In this document: positions 22,689-34,411 of the stretch, piece by piece | Layout: each line of letters starts with the position of its first letter | Position numbering within the stretch: the stretch's first letter is position 1 | Origin: Chytridium lagenaria | Lineage: Eukaryota > Chytridiomycota > Chytridiomycetes > Chytridiales > Chytridiaceae | Direction: 5' to 3' | DNA length: 64,000 nt | Assembly (NCBI GenBank): GCA_025449115.1 | Contig: JAHLKC010000037.1 | Location: forward strand, 62,001-126,000 | The notes under the pieces: model-generated | Database searches by the model: none | What the model was told of the DNA's origin: nothing | What the model saw: the letters and a program-made list of their open reading frames with translations, nothing else | Program-made: the position numbers and the translations under genes

Positions 22689-25580
22689 ATGGCGCAAGAA
22701 ACAAACGAAAAGAATATGTCAAGATGTATCCGTCGATACCGCGGGACCCTCTCCCTCTTTGGACCCGACATTGACGTCCTTGCACCTTCCGCACCTAACC
22801 CGCCTCACATCACACTCCTCCTCCCATCCGAGATGAAAAGCTTACCCTCCGACACGGTTGACGCTGCGTTCGCCGGGCTCAAAGATGCGAGGATCTATCG
22901 GCTCGGTGTGTCAAGTGACGGTTCGTGTCAAGTGATCGCGACGCCTTTGTTGCAAAAAGCGAGGATGGGGCTTGGATTTGGGTGGAAGGATTTTCATGTG
23001 ACGGTTAAGGAGGGGTGTGGAGAGACGGGGGTTGCAGCGGTTGATGTTGGGAGATGTGGGGATCGGGAGTGGGAGAATGAGGTTTTAGAATGTTTGAAGG
23101 AACATGTGAAAGTGTTTGGGAGGACGGCGAAATTGTTTGTTGAGGGTGTGAGTGGACGTTTTGTTGAAAAGATGAGCGATGAAGGACGATGGAGGGTTGG
23201 GTTGGTGATGGCCGGGGTGAAGTTTCGGGAAGGTGATTATGAGGGGAGTCTTGGGGATGCGGTTGGGGTTTTAGGGGAGGTGAGAGGGAGGGAGGTTGAG
23301 GTTGAGGCGCTTGTGAGGGTTGGAGATGCGGCGATCAAGTGTGGGAGGTGGGGGGTTGCGGGGAGGGCGTTTTGGGGGGTTGTAGCGGTGGATAGTGGGA
23401 AGGCTGGGGAGTATGCTTGGGAAGGGTTACGGAAGTGTTGGGGAGAGGAGGGTGGGCGTCGATGGAGCTTGTGCCAATGGAAGGGGATGGCGTGTTGGAG
23501 AGGGTGGAGGTGAGCGAGGAAATGAGGAGGGTGTATGTTGGGAGGAGGTTTGAGTTGGTGGAAGCTGAGAGGGGGACGGAGGGGAGAGAGGTTGAGGAGC
23601 CTAGGGAGAGGTATAGCATCGATCCAGCGTTTTTAAAGGAGATTGTGAGGTCAGATGATTCCAAGAATGGGGCGTATCGACTCCCACGATTCTTCTCATG
23701 GCTTGTTCCACTCGTCATTGCTGGGATATCGACACCGAAATGTGCTGCGGATGTACGAGCTCTCAAGACGCTTGGGATACGCACAGTCATCACGTTGACG
23801 GAGGAAGAGCCACTCCCCGAGAAATGGTTTGACGATGCGATCGTCCGTCATCACTTTTGGCCGGTCCGGAATTACCATCCACCATGTGTATCGCACGCTG
23901 ACCAGTTCATCCGGATTGTTGTTGATGCCGTACACGGAAAAGATCGACATGGTGTGCTTGTGCATTGTGGTGGGGGCAAAGGACGTGCGGGGTCTTTGCT
24001 TGCGACCTACCTCGTGAGGTTTGGGCTGGAGGTGCCCCCTGCACCGTGTGACGAGTGCAAGGATGGTTTGACGTTATGGTGCACCGACTCTTCGTGTTCG
24101 TTTGGCAAGTACCCTGTGATGAATGCGACGGACGCGGTGACGCTGTTGAGAAGGTTGCGGCCTGGTAGTATTGAGACGGAGAGGCAGGAAAAGTTTGTAG
24201 CGGATTACGTGTCGGAGATGTATCGAAGATCTGGGTTTGGAAAGAGGATGGTGGAGGGTGAGGAGGAGGTTGAAGGTGGTGGGTTAGTCGTGGAAGGCAA
24301 CACGGCGAATCCCCCAAAAGTACTCTTACTTTGTGGGTTACCCGGATCCGGCAAATCATGGTTCTCCACCGCCTTGCCGAATCCGAAACCGAATGGACGC
24401 GTCTCTGCCAGGACGACATAGAGGGAAGTCGCGACGCTTTTGAAAACGCCGTCTCCAACTTCAAATCCAGCGGGACCTCCCAGCGTCTCATCATCGATCG
24501 CTGCAACCCGACCGCCGACCAACGTAAACACCTATTTGCTCTCACGAATCTCTCCCGTCCATACGCCATTGTTCACTTCGACGCTGCAGCAAAAACATGC
24601 ACCGAACGAGCGTTCCGTCGTCTAAACCATCCTACCGTCCTCCCCCATTCCGCTGCAAACGTTGTCGCATCGTTTGAGAAAACCATGGAACGCCCGGAAC
24701 TCCGGAAAGACGGCGTTGACATCATTTACCGCGTGTCAACATTCGCAGCAGCCCGTGAGCTCCTTGAACGCTTTGGTGTAAAAACCACCGTGAAAGAACC
24801 ACAGGAAAGCGCAACGCTAAAAGATTCTTTCTTCAAGTACCCTAGGACTCGACATCTTATCGATCTTGGGGAGCTACTCGTGATGATCTTGTGATGGCGG
24901 ATGCGGAGGTTCTCGCGATTCTACAGCCGCACCCAACGCTAGGCGACGTGACTGTCACGGTTGAAGAGAAAATCGACGGTGCGAACCTTGGTTTCAGACT
25001 AGTATGGGACGAGTCCAAGTATTCATTTGAAGTAGTTGCGCAGAACCGTGCGCACGATCGCATTACAGCTGATACGCATGTTCAGTTCAAGGGACTTGGA
25101 GGATGGATCCAAAACCACCGTGATGCCTTGGAAAGGATCTTGAGAGGCGTTGAAGACGGTGGGGATGTTTCGGATGGACCTGGACGGTTTGTGATATTTG
25201 GGGAATGGATGCGGGCGAAACATTCTGTCGCCTATGACCGCCTCCCTGACCTCTTCATCGCCTTTGACCTCTACGACACCCAAGCCCTCAAATTCCTTTC
25301 CCGCCAAGACCTTCCACAATTTTTACGAAACTCTGGAATCGCCCATGTCCCTGTTATAGAACTAGACTTGGCGCGAAAGGATCCCAAGGAGTCTGTTTTG
25401 GAGGCCCTACAAGGGATATCGGCGTTTTCGACGAGTGAGAGGAGGGAAGGGGTTGTTGTGAGAGTGGATAAGGGGGATTGGTTGTTGGAGAAGTGTAAGG
25501 TTGTGAGAAAGGACTTTTTGGCGGGAAATAGACATTGGATGAAGAATAAGGTGGAGTTGAATGGCGTTGTGAGGGATTGA
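22689..25580 (+). CDS. RNA-repair polyprotein: 2H-like domain, helical repeat, DSP phosphatase, P-loop kinase, RNA ligase
   Basis: Intronless gene of about 960 residues, readable after three single-base repairs (near 23450, 24370, 24870). Region 1 (22689-23150) has two HxT motifs, H40-I-T42 (PPHITLL) and H103-V-T105 (DFHVTV), the signature of 2H phosphoesterases. Region 2 (23160-23450) is Ala/Gly-rich helical repeat, TPR-like. Region 3 (about 23600-24230) is a dual-specificity phosphatase with HCGGGKGRAGS (Cys codon at 23966). Region 4 (about 24315-24830) is a polynucleotide-kinase-like P-loop domain, GLPGSGKS at 24334-24357, with a later IDRCNPTADQR segment. Region 5 (24840-25580) is an Rnl2/PF09414-type RNA ligase: KYPRTRHL, nucleotidyl-Lys motif KIDGAN (24969), FVIFGEW, EGVVVRV, CKVVRKDF. 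Together these could heal 2',3'-cyclic phosphate and 5'-OH ends and seal them. Domain calls 3-5 are firm; 1-2 are inference. Confidence 0.85.
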
Positions 25581-26049
25581 GAGGTGGTGGTGAGGGGCCT
25601 GTTATTTGCTTATGGTCGACACCACTTTAATAAAACTAAAACATAGAATCATCCATTATTTAACCCCTGTCTTTTCCTCAATTCTGAAAGTGCGATTAGT
25701 CGCGTGTCTTTGTCCGTTTACTCTCATCCATGCATGATGGCGCCTGTTTTGTCGCCTGTCGATCTGCGTCGCCAGCCCCTTGTTTGGACGCGACAGGAAG
25801 AGTTGTCACACATCAAATTCTTTCTCGCCTTCAAGACCATCATCATCACAAGGAGTGACCCCGTAGTCCCATAAGCTAGCTTTGCGTTGTCTCGCTTCCC
25901 TTCTCGTCTAGGTTTCTCGTACAGCACCGTAAAGAAACTGACCGGGAGTAGCGGAACAGGCCTATCTGTTTTCATTGCGTAAACAGCGCATCTTAGGAAG
26001 CTTGACTGGAAGAGAAACTGGCAGTCTTCAGCGACTCTGAAGTGAGGGT
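25581..26049. other. Intergenic stretch
   Basis: 3' flank of the RNA-repair gene, with AATAAAA-like signal at 25629-25636. No gene is seen. Confidence 0.5.
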
Positions 26050-27402
26050 ATGGCGCTTTTACTGCAGCCGTGGGAAGGAGGGCGGGACCCTAACTCCATC
26101 AACTCACCGCTATCTAAAGACGAACACCAAGATCTTTCAGAAGTCTCCCCATCATCTTCCACGCCGCTATCAACCACCATCTCCGACGACCCCTCGTCAG
26201 TCCCCACATCCACCGCCGTCTCTTCCCGCGCCATCACCACGCAACCAACCGACAGTCATAACGGCGCGCATTTTTAAACGCCCCTCCTGAACGACCTAGC
26301 GTCGTTCAAGTTGCGTCTGACTCGATTGCACACACATCATTGGCACCTTTGAACCCTCCATCACCGTCCTGCTCACAACCTGGACACTCTAGTCACGCAC
26401 TTAAACACTCACATCCTGACCATGTCTTCTCTCCGCTTGTCAATCTCTCTCCCGCACTCACACCTCCGCGGAACGATAAACAGAAACAAAGTCAGGACAT
26501 CAACGACCCTCTACATCCAGTTTTTTCGGCAAGCGCAAAGAGCTCTGGAGACGAAGCCATGGCCATCCTCGCTTATCCATGCTCCGAGGCCCAGACAACG
26601 TAGTTTGGGGAAGCGGAGACGGGAGACGATGTCGGGGGCGGAAGCGACGAGGAGATGGAGCTGTTGCATTTGAAATGCTGGGTGACGGAACCGGGTGGAT
26701 GAGGAGGAGGTTGGAAGATGGGTCGAAGGGATTTTACCGATGGAACGCTTGGAGGAGAGTGATGTTGAGGCGGATGTTATTGTGGGAGGGGATTATGGGG
26801 TTGCGGAGGCGGAGTCTGTGGGGCTGAGAGATGAGAGGGTGAAGAGACAGACGGAGATGATAGCAAGTGAGTTTATCAAAATCACTTTCTTCCTATATAC
26901 TGTTCGGTGTTTCCTGCATTTTGGTTAGTATATGGTCTAATTATTGTATATGTTAGCTATCACCCGTCTCATCAACTCTGAAATCAATCAACTCGCCCAA
27001 TCTCAAGCTACGCGCGACCTTAACGTCCGCCTTGAATCCGTCCGTCTCGCAACCCTTGTCGCTCAATCCAAAATTCAAGAATCCCGCCGAGTCCGCGCGA
27101 CTATTAAAGAAACTGCCCGTTGCGCCACATTACTCAAAGCGCGGATTGAACAGACTGAAAAAAAGATTGAACGGATCAAGAGTTTGAAAAGGGGGGTCGT
27201 TGAGAAGATATTTTTGGATGACGCGAAAGAGATTTTGGAGGAGGATGAGACGTTGGTGGATAAGGCTATTAGGATTACGGAACTGGAGGAGGAGACTGGA
27301 GTCCGATGTACGAGATTTTATAGATTTTTGAGGGCTTGTACGGGGATGGAGGAGGAGTTGGATGAAGTTCTGGATGGGTTGGCAGAGGAGTTTGGAATGT
27401 GA
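26050..27402 (+). CDS. Disordered N-terminus plus coiled-coil protein, function unknown
   Basis: Not recognised. The ATG at 26050 starts a Ser/Pro/Thr-rich, probably disordered region that continues across frames to about 26600. An acidic helical segment (MDEEEVGRWVEGILPMERLE) follows at 26695-26870. An intron lies at about 26870-26956 (GTGAGT donor after AGCAA, GTTAG acceptor). The second exon, 26957-27402, is a clean long helix rich in heptad positions (RLINSEINQLAQSQ, LESVRLATLVAQSK, KARIEQTEKKIERIKSL) ending in a Glu-rich segment and EEFGM. Two or three single-base breaks occur in the first part. The shape is that of a subunit of a coiled-coil complex such as a kinetochore or tethering complex, but I cannot name it. 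Confidence 0.6.
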
Positions 27403-27853
27403 TAAGAGTCTATGTCGCATGTACAACTATATTGGCGTGTCGAGGGGCATGAGATGTTTTCTTCAATTATCTTTTTATACGCTTTAACTTGTTTTGTTAT
27501 CATAGACTCTCCCTTTCTGGTCTTAGATTTTTTTTACGCTGACACCTACAGCCTCCCTGTAATTTCACACCATTACCGCCCTCCTGTTTACTATATTTCA
27601 CCCTAAAGATCCCTGTGTGCGCTTTCCCCCTTACCCCCCTCTTTAACACCAGTCTTGTTTATATACCTCCGCAAACCTAAATATCTGATTTATATTATAA
27701 ATATCCCTTATTACATGTTGCCTTTATTCGGGTCGTCACGGTCTAAAGTGCGAATGTGTGAGTAAAACACCTTCGCCATGATTCCATGCTACAAGTTTAG
27801 CCACTAAGGCCTGTACAACGTGCGAATGTTACAAGTGACGTCGTCTCTCCACC
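27403..27853. other. Intergenic stretch
   Basis: T-rich 3' flank of the coiled-coil gene and 5' flank of the DM9 gene. AT-rich with TTATATTATAAATA at 27690-27703, plausible core promoter material. No gene. Confidence 0.5.
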
Positions 27854-29649
27854 ATGCGAGGTGATCGCTTAAACATTGTAGAGCCGCTCGACATTGTCCT
27901 CTTCAACGGGAACGATGTCATTGGAAACTTTATCTCCTCTGTGCAGGCAAAGTTTGTAGTGCCAGGGTTGAAGAATCCGTTTGGGGCATTATGGACGCAT
28001 GCAGGTGGGGAGTTTGTGTGATGATGTCCAGTTTGACGTTTGTGTGTTAATGGGTGTATAGGTATGATTGTGGACAAGACGGTGTTGCCGCTACCTTGTT
28101 TGGATGATGGGAAACTTTACATCTATGAGAGTGTGTTTAGTGGGCAAGTGCTCGGTTATGTTTGTGAGTACGCCGACTTCATCGTTACCACCTTTCATCG
28201 CCAACCTCCTACTTACTTTCTCACGATCGAATGCATTGCTTTACGTACGATCTCCTAAACGCTATAAACTAGACTCAAAAGTTCTCCCCGTCGACCATGA
28301 AGTCCCACCGAACGGCTTTCACCTCGGCCCTCAACTCCGCAACTTCTACGATGTCGTCCAAGAACACCCCGTCGACGTCGCCATATGCAAACTCGACCCA
28401 CAAGAACGAAGACGTCTCATGTCTGATCCTCAACGCATTCAATCCATCCTTCTCGAATTCTACAGAAAATACGAAAAATGGGGGTACCCGCTTAACCCCC
28501 TCCCTCAATTTGCAGCCGCATCACCAGTATTATTCAACACATTAGTAGGAATGCGAAATGCGGTGGATGTTTTTAGTAAAAAGGATCGAAAGAGAGATGG
28601 CACGGAAAGTGGAGGTGGAGAACAGAAGGTGTTTTGTTCGGAGATGGTAGCTCTGGCTTGTAGGGATTTGGGGTTGAGGGATTTTGCGTTGGGGCAGATT
28701 ACGCCTCCAGAGTTTACGCCGGTGGAGTTAAATGCGATGCCGTCGTTTAAGACTTGGTTTTATGTGAGAATTAGGGATGTGAGTTTTTTGGCGAGTCCGG
28801 ATGGTAGGAATGTGAATCCAGTTACGTAAGTGAATTGATGTTCTTTTATAAAGTGACGTTTTGACATGCTGAATTTATATCTTGGTTCGTTCGCTCATAA
28901 TATTTTACCTATAGAGACGAGTTTTTTGCTGCTGCGTTCCCAGGGTTAAGAGTAGTTAGCAATTCACGATGGCAACCCGTACAACCTGGCTCACTTCCTC
29001 CTGTTACAAGTGCCGTAAGTATTTTGTTGAACCTCTCTTCCCTTTCTTTTCTTACTTTTCCTTTGACACCAGCCTGGATACGATGAAAACTTTCAACCAC
29101 TTTTCGTCTCCCGAGCTCGATTTGGGACTAGCGTTATTCTCGGCATGACGAATTCTCAGGGGATTGGGAAGTTTGCGTGGCATGGAAATAAGATTGCTGT
29201 CGAGTATACGCATGAGATGTTGACGGATTATAGCGGATTGGAATGGGTGCGTGCGAGACGGGGAGTGACGCCTAAGAATGCCGTGCAGGGAGGATGTGAT
29301 GAGAAGGGAAATGTAAGATATTTTCTTTACATTTTTTCTATTTGGTTCGCGCGGTTTCGTTTACTATTTGTTTTGCTATCGCTCCATTCTTTCCTTCTTT
29401 TTTGTCTTGTTACTCATCAGTCTGCTCTTCGTCCAGCCTATTTTTGTCGCTCGTGTAAAAGTGATTGATGATAGCAAACTCAAGATTGGTTTACGTAAAC
29501 CTCCACGCTTACTTCCTGGAGGCGCATGCCCAGAGTATGGCGGCGCAAAAGTTCCCGCGTTTGGGAAAGAATACCTCTTTAAAGAGGAGTATGAGGTGCT
29601 TGTGGAAGTGCAGCAGGAGCCAAAGGATAAAAAGTGCGTTGTGATGTGA
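27854..29649 (+). CDS. Permuted papain-like (YiiX/LRAT-type) domain plus two DM9 repeats and CAAX box
   Basis: Six exons (27854-28004, 28062-28163, 28273-28825, 28915-29014, 29073-29312, 29437-29649) join without error into 452 residues. Residues ~10-270 resemble a circularly permuted NlpC/P60 (YiiX-like) fold. It has DIVLFNGNDVIGNFISS at the start, LWTHAGMIV with the likely catalytic His, and FCSEMVALA with the likely catalytic Cys near residue 210. Two DM9 (DUF3421) repeats follow: SRWQPVQPGSLPP..GYDENFQPLFVSRA and WVRARRGVTPKNAVQGG..PIFVARV..PAFGKEYLFKEEYEVLV. DM9 proteins of animals bind mannose. The last four residues, CVVM after KK, form a CAAX box, and Met at the end favours farnesylation. 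The protein is thus probably cytosolic on a membrane face. Substrate of the papain-like part is unknown. Confidence 0.85.
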
Positions 29650-29919
29650 GGGAGGGTCGTTTCACAGCCTTTTTATGGCAGTTTTAGAGGTTTTATACTG
29701 GGTCTTCTATGATTTAATTTATTACACGCGTTACTTCGTTTAGCTTGGAATTTAATACACCTGCAACATTTCTTTTTTTCTAATTGTGAGGGAATTGGTA
29801 AAAAGCTTGGTTACGGTTCAGATTGCACGGATGGGAAGAAATCAACCGAGCACCTCATAAAATTGGACACCGTCACACCCCCCTATCTTTTCTGATTCGC
29901 TTCACAGCAGGAACGGACC

Positions 29920-31737
29920 ATGATATCCATCAAGACGCTCCTAGCGACAGCGGCGCTCGTCGCAACCGCCGTGCACGCTCTCGACAATGGCGTTGGATTG
30001 AAGCCAGCCATGGGATGGTCGTCCTGGAACCTTTACGCCTGCAAGATTGACGAAAACCGTGAGTCCCATACATCAATTGACATGGTCGAGTTCTAAGCAT
30101 GGCTGAATGACTCCTTTTTCCAGTCATTAAAAGGATGGCAGACGCCATGGTCTCCACAGGCCTCATCAATCATGGCTACACCTACATCAACATCGATGAC
30201 TGCTGGCAACACAGCTCTCGAGACGCCCTAGGTCGCATTGAAGCCGATCCCGTCACATTCCCAAGTGGTATTAAAGCGCTCGCCGATTATATTCATTCCA
30301 AGGGTTTGAAGTTTGGTATTTACTCATCAGCTGGTAGCAAGACTTGTGAGAAACTTCCGGGATCTCTGGGGTATGAGGAGAACGATGCGGATAGTTATGC
30401 AGAGTGGGAGGTGGATTACGTCAAGATGGATAATTGTTTTACGGAGAATTTGGTGGATCGAGCGGGAACTATTAAGAGATATTCAGCCATGAGAGATGCC
30501 TTGAACTCGACGGGGAGGCCGATGGTGTTTAGGTTCGTATAGATTTGAAATGCGCTTAGGCTCACCCTAATTATTCGATGAAAAGTCTTTGTAATTGGGG
30601 ATTCGCTAATTCTTGGGAGTACCTGATAATCTTGGGAACTCATGGCGAACAACTGGAGATATCTGGTAGGATATTTTATTTACATCCTTCGATAAATGTT
30701 AATGCTTCCGTATTTCAGCGACTCCTTTACGGGAAAATGGTGCTCAGCGATGGCGATTCTTGATATGGTAAGCCTAGCTCCCGTTTTGAATCTCTATTTG
30801 CCATCCCTTTTTCGTAACAATCATATATTCAACCACCGACATCACCAGCTACTCTCACCCTGGCGGTTTCAACGACCTCGACATGCTCGAAGTAGGAAAC
30901 GGCGGAATGACTCTCACTGAATATCGCACCCACTTCTCCGCCTGGTCGGCCCTCAAATCCCCCTCATCCTCGGTAATGACTTGACCGCAATGACACCCGA
31001 AGTCCTTTCCATTCTTTCCAACGACGAAGTCATTGCCATCAACCAAGACGCGCTTGGAAAATCCGCGCATTTGATGACCAGGAAAGGGGGGATTGATACG
31101 TGGGTGGGTGAACTTGAGGGTGGGGAACGAGTTGTATTGGTGCTGAATAGGGGGGCGGAAGTGGCAGAGGTGGAAGTTGATTTGGAATTGCTAGGTGCGA
31201 CGGAGGGACAGGAAGTGAAGTTTAGGGACTTATGGAAGAAAGAGGATGTGGGCGCTTTCAAGGGGAAGCTTGTGGTGAAGGAAGCTTTAGCTAAGCATGC
31301 TTCAGTTATGTATAGGGTAAGGATTTTACAAACATCATCTATTTTTCTTTCTGAACACTTAATTTTTCCAATCATCATGTCTGTTCCTTTTTCTATGGTG
31401 TTGAAACAATCTAACCTACTCTAACATCCTCATCTGTTTGTTCCTTCAAATCTTGGTGTAAAAGGCTTCTAGCCCTACCCCCCTTTCTCCCATCGCTCCC
31501 CCACCTCCCGGTACCTTTAAGATAACTGGCTGGTGGTGGCCCCTCGTCCAATTTGTTCGCTGGAAGGATACACTCACTGAAGATGATATTGCATGGCTCA
31601 TTGTCAAAGTTGGTGCCCCGTTCATCGTTGGTGTAGTCGCACTGGCCGCTTTCCAACTATTTATGATGGAGTCACCAGAGGCTGCTGAAAAATCAAAGAA
31701 GGAGAGGGAAGCCGCGAAGAAGGCCAAGAAGGAGTAA
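29920..31737 (+). CDS. GH27 alpha-galactosidase with C-terminal membrane helix
   Basis: Secretory-pathway alpha-galactosidase. Signal peptide at residues 1-20 ([20 protein letters not shown]). Exons: 29920-30058, 30124-30532, 30586 to about 30668, then 30720 to about 30771, 30850-31317 and 31466-31737. Family hallmarks: [41 protein letters not shown] with the nucleophile Asp, [30 protein letters not shown] with the acid/base Asp, and NDLTAMTP. The beta-sandwich end is [20 protein letters not shown]. Two breaks (near 30625; C-run near 30960) each lack one base. The last exon adds a Pro-rich linker, a membrane helix ([18 protein letters not shown]) and a Lys/Glu-rich tail ending KKAKKE. Most fungal GH27 enzymes are free secreted proteins, so the membrane tail is unusual. 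Junction GTAAGG..TAAAAG is well formed. Confidence 0.88.
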
Positions 31738-31921
31738 ATCGTGTGACTCGTTCTCTTTCCATTTGTTTGATTCTTTGTCGCGTTTCTGCCAATACGGTCC
31801 TTCGTTTTCTTTCACTATCTTTCGTTTCTAAATCTTTTTTTTTTCTGATGCGATTGCCTAGTTTTCGCACTTCAATCCAAATGACCTCGTCTTTTCCAAT
31901 AAAAAGCCTCTTTAATCACAT

Positions 31922-32826
31922 TTATTTTACCAAATACCTAAACGTCAAATTCATCCTCTCGCCCTTAACCTTCTTTTCTTTCGGAACCCCATGTTTCCAA
32001 AAACTCTGCATCTTTCCGCCCATCACAAGCAACGACCCATGATCCAATGATATTTCACAACCTCCATCTTCAACGTGGACAGTTTTAACGCATTTCATTA
32101 ACAGGTTGCCTTCAAGTCTGTCATTTTTCCAATCATCCACTTTCATGGATTGAAGCGGCGTCATCACTTTTCCGGCGGTACGGTTTGCAGGTTTCACGAT
32201 GAATCGACGCGCAACACCGAGACTAAGAGAGGCGATAACGGGGTCCCCACCCAGCTCCTTTTCGTTATCCGAATGCAGACCCATGTAATCCTCTCCGGTT
32301 CGGTAAAGGTTTGCGAGAAGAGTTGAATGTTGTTGAGAGGGTTGATTCGAGGGATTGTTTTAGGGTAGAAGAATGGCGGGGAAGGGGTGACGATTTGAGG
32401 GGTATTGGTGTAGGTGTAGGTGAGGTCGGGGGATGTTGCTAGCCATGCTGTCAGTCGGGGTTGGAGGATGGGTTTGCCGAACATTTGGATGGGGGTTTGG
32501 AGGAACGGGATGGTGGAGCGAAGTGACGATAGAAGATTGGTTCGGGAAGTGAAAGAGTCGAAGTTGGAGGGAAGAGGTGAGTGCTGCAGAGGAAAGGAGG
32601 GAGGGAAGGGAGGTGAGGAATGGGTTCTTGTGGAGAAATTGAGGAAAATGGATCATAAAGCCGGTGTTTTTGGGAAGGATGTAGAGGACATAGGTAAGAG
32701 TGGAAGCTGGCATAATGGGGGAGGTTGGTCTTGAAGGGGGATACTGTCGATGTGAGCTCGTTTGTTGGGGAGCTCTTCATCTTCAGCCTGTCGTTTCATT
32801 TGCATGCTTTTTAATGGGGTTGTCAT
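31922..32826 (-). CDS. AlkB-type Fe(II)/2-oxoglutarate dioxygenase (ALKBH2/3-like)
   Basis: Oxidative demethylase of alkylated bases in DNA or RNA. The ATG at 32826 is followed by a basic N-terminal segment (MKRQAEDEELPNKRAHID), then FGKPILQPRLTAWLA, the substrate-lid region of the family. The catalytic core reads MGLHSDNEKELGGDPVIASLSLG, with the HxD iron ligands in LHSDN. The second His is in SFWKHGVPK, and ERMNLTFR carries the two Arg residues that bind 2-oxoglutarate. LDHGSLLVMGG is also diagnostic. One base is missing near 32310, before LYRTGEDY, and another is likely near 32600-32680. No intron is seen. Convergent with the GH27 gene, 184 bases apart. The PQPRLTAW and RxxxxxR context favours the ALKBH2/3 repair branch over RNA-specific branches. 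Confidence 0.88.
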
Positions 32827-33265
32827 AGTTTCTGGACGTCACTCATCATTGACGCGTTATAGCTTCCATATCAATCTCTTAGCCACCTTCCACACTTTAT
32901 CGCCACATCCTCAACCCGCACAAGCCCCTTGAACTCAACAGCCACTCCTCTAACTTGCCTCAAGCACATGGGATTTTTATGGAGATTGATATACGTGTTT
33001 GTGAGGTTGAGGCTGTATATCAACTATGAACCGAAATAAAAGAATGTGCCTTTTAAAAACAGGGCTTTTATAGAAAGAGTAATTCTATGACAGCTGCGAC
33101 ATGAGGACGACAAGAACTTTTCCGTTGATATCGTGGTTGGTCCGGCGATTGACGTTCTCGCCGTCTGAAATGCACCCGCTACATCACACTGCTCAAGGGC
33201 TATGAAGGCTTGGACTGATGATGGCGGCTACCTTTAGGGAAGGTGATTATAAAAAGTCTTGAGGA
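32827..33265. other. Intergenic stretch
   Basis: 5' flank of the AlkB gene and 3' flank of SDR copy 1. No gene supported. Confidence 0.5.
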
Positions 33266-34411
33266 TCACGCCATTCCCGCAACCCTCCTCATATCCTCGG
33301 TATGTCTCCAAACCATCTCCCGATATTCCTCCGTATGCATCTTCAACTTATCCAACTTCATCCCCCGATGATTCGCAAGACTCCAACCCCCTCTAAACGT
33401 CTCATTGACCAACAAATACGTCATCGCGTCGCCCGCGTCGTTCGCAGAGGTTAACAACGGCGCAAGCAGTTTCGCAGCGACGCGGAGGGCGGGATGGAGG
33501 TCTCGAAAGATGTTTGTGTTGACGACACCGGGGTGGGCGTGGATGAAGGAGACGGTAGGGTGAAGAAGGGAGAGGCTCTTAGCGAGTGTTAGTGGGAACA
33601 TGAAAGAGAGAAGGAAGAAGGGTAGGTCACCTCTGCTGCTAGATCCGAATAAAAGGTGGTAGCGTCGTGACAGTTTTTCATGGAGAAGGTTTTTTTAAGG
33701 TCTAGATCGTTGAGGTCGGGTGGCATTTGACCGATACATGAGGATAGGACGTTGAGAACGCGAACGTCGGCGTTTGGGAGTTTCTGTTAAAAGTAAAACA
33801 AGAACGAGGAAAGGAGTAAAGTTAAACGTGAAAAAACAGCGGGGAGGGACTCACAGCGGTTTTTTCGAGAAGCGGCATAAGGGATGAGATGAGTTCCATT
33901 CTACAAGGATACATTAGAACAACACCAACAATCGAAAGCAAAGCAGAAAAACAGTACAAAAGAAAACAGTTTCAGCAAGAGAAAGAATATAAGCATCCCC
34001 AACCCCCTACCTCCCATAATAATTCGTCGCCATCTTCTCATCCACCCCCTCCTCCGTCTCCACCCGTCCCTGCATCTTCATAATCCCCGCCGTCACCACC
34101 AAAAAATCCAATCTCCCCTCCCGTCCCCCAACCCGTTCCCCCAATTCCCTCGCCCTCCTCAACAACGACACATCACCCACATCATAATCCACCTTCCCGG
34201 ACCCCATCGCCTTGATGGTTTGAACAGCATGGACGCCAGAAGCTTCAGTGCGGCCTATGACGGTGACATGGGAGCCGAGGAGGTAGAGACGACGGGCGAT
34301 ACCGAGACCTATGCCGAGGTGCCGCCTACGACGAGGGAGCGGGTGGAGTGGAGGGATTTGGAGGTGATGTGGCGTTGCATGGTGGAGAGGGAGATGGAGG
34401 GAGTTGGCATG
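33266..34411 (-). CDS. Short-chain dehydrogenase/reductase, copy 1
   Basis: NAD(P)-dependent SDR. Minus-strand exons: 34411 to about 34020, 33900-33855, 33783-33631, 33577-33266. The nucleotide-binding motif appears as RSLVVGGTS followed, after one missing base near 34325, by GIGLGIARR, giving TGxxxGIG-type glycine spacing. VTVIGRTEASG supplies the cofactor 2' phosphate-side residues. Later LDFLVVTAGIM (NNAG position) and YYGR (active-site region of this subfamily) appear, then NVLSSC with the catalytic Ser and ATTFYSDLAAE as the Tyr-centred segment. It ends with FIHAHPGVVNTNIF. The same exon pattern is found in copy 2, 34915-36347, so the pair is a tandem duplication. Substrate unknown. Confidence 0.85.
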
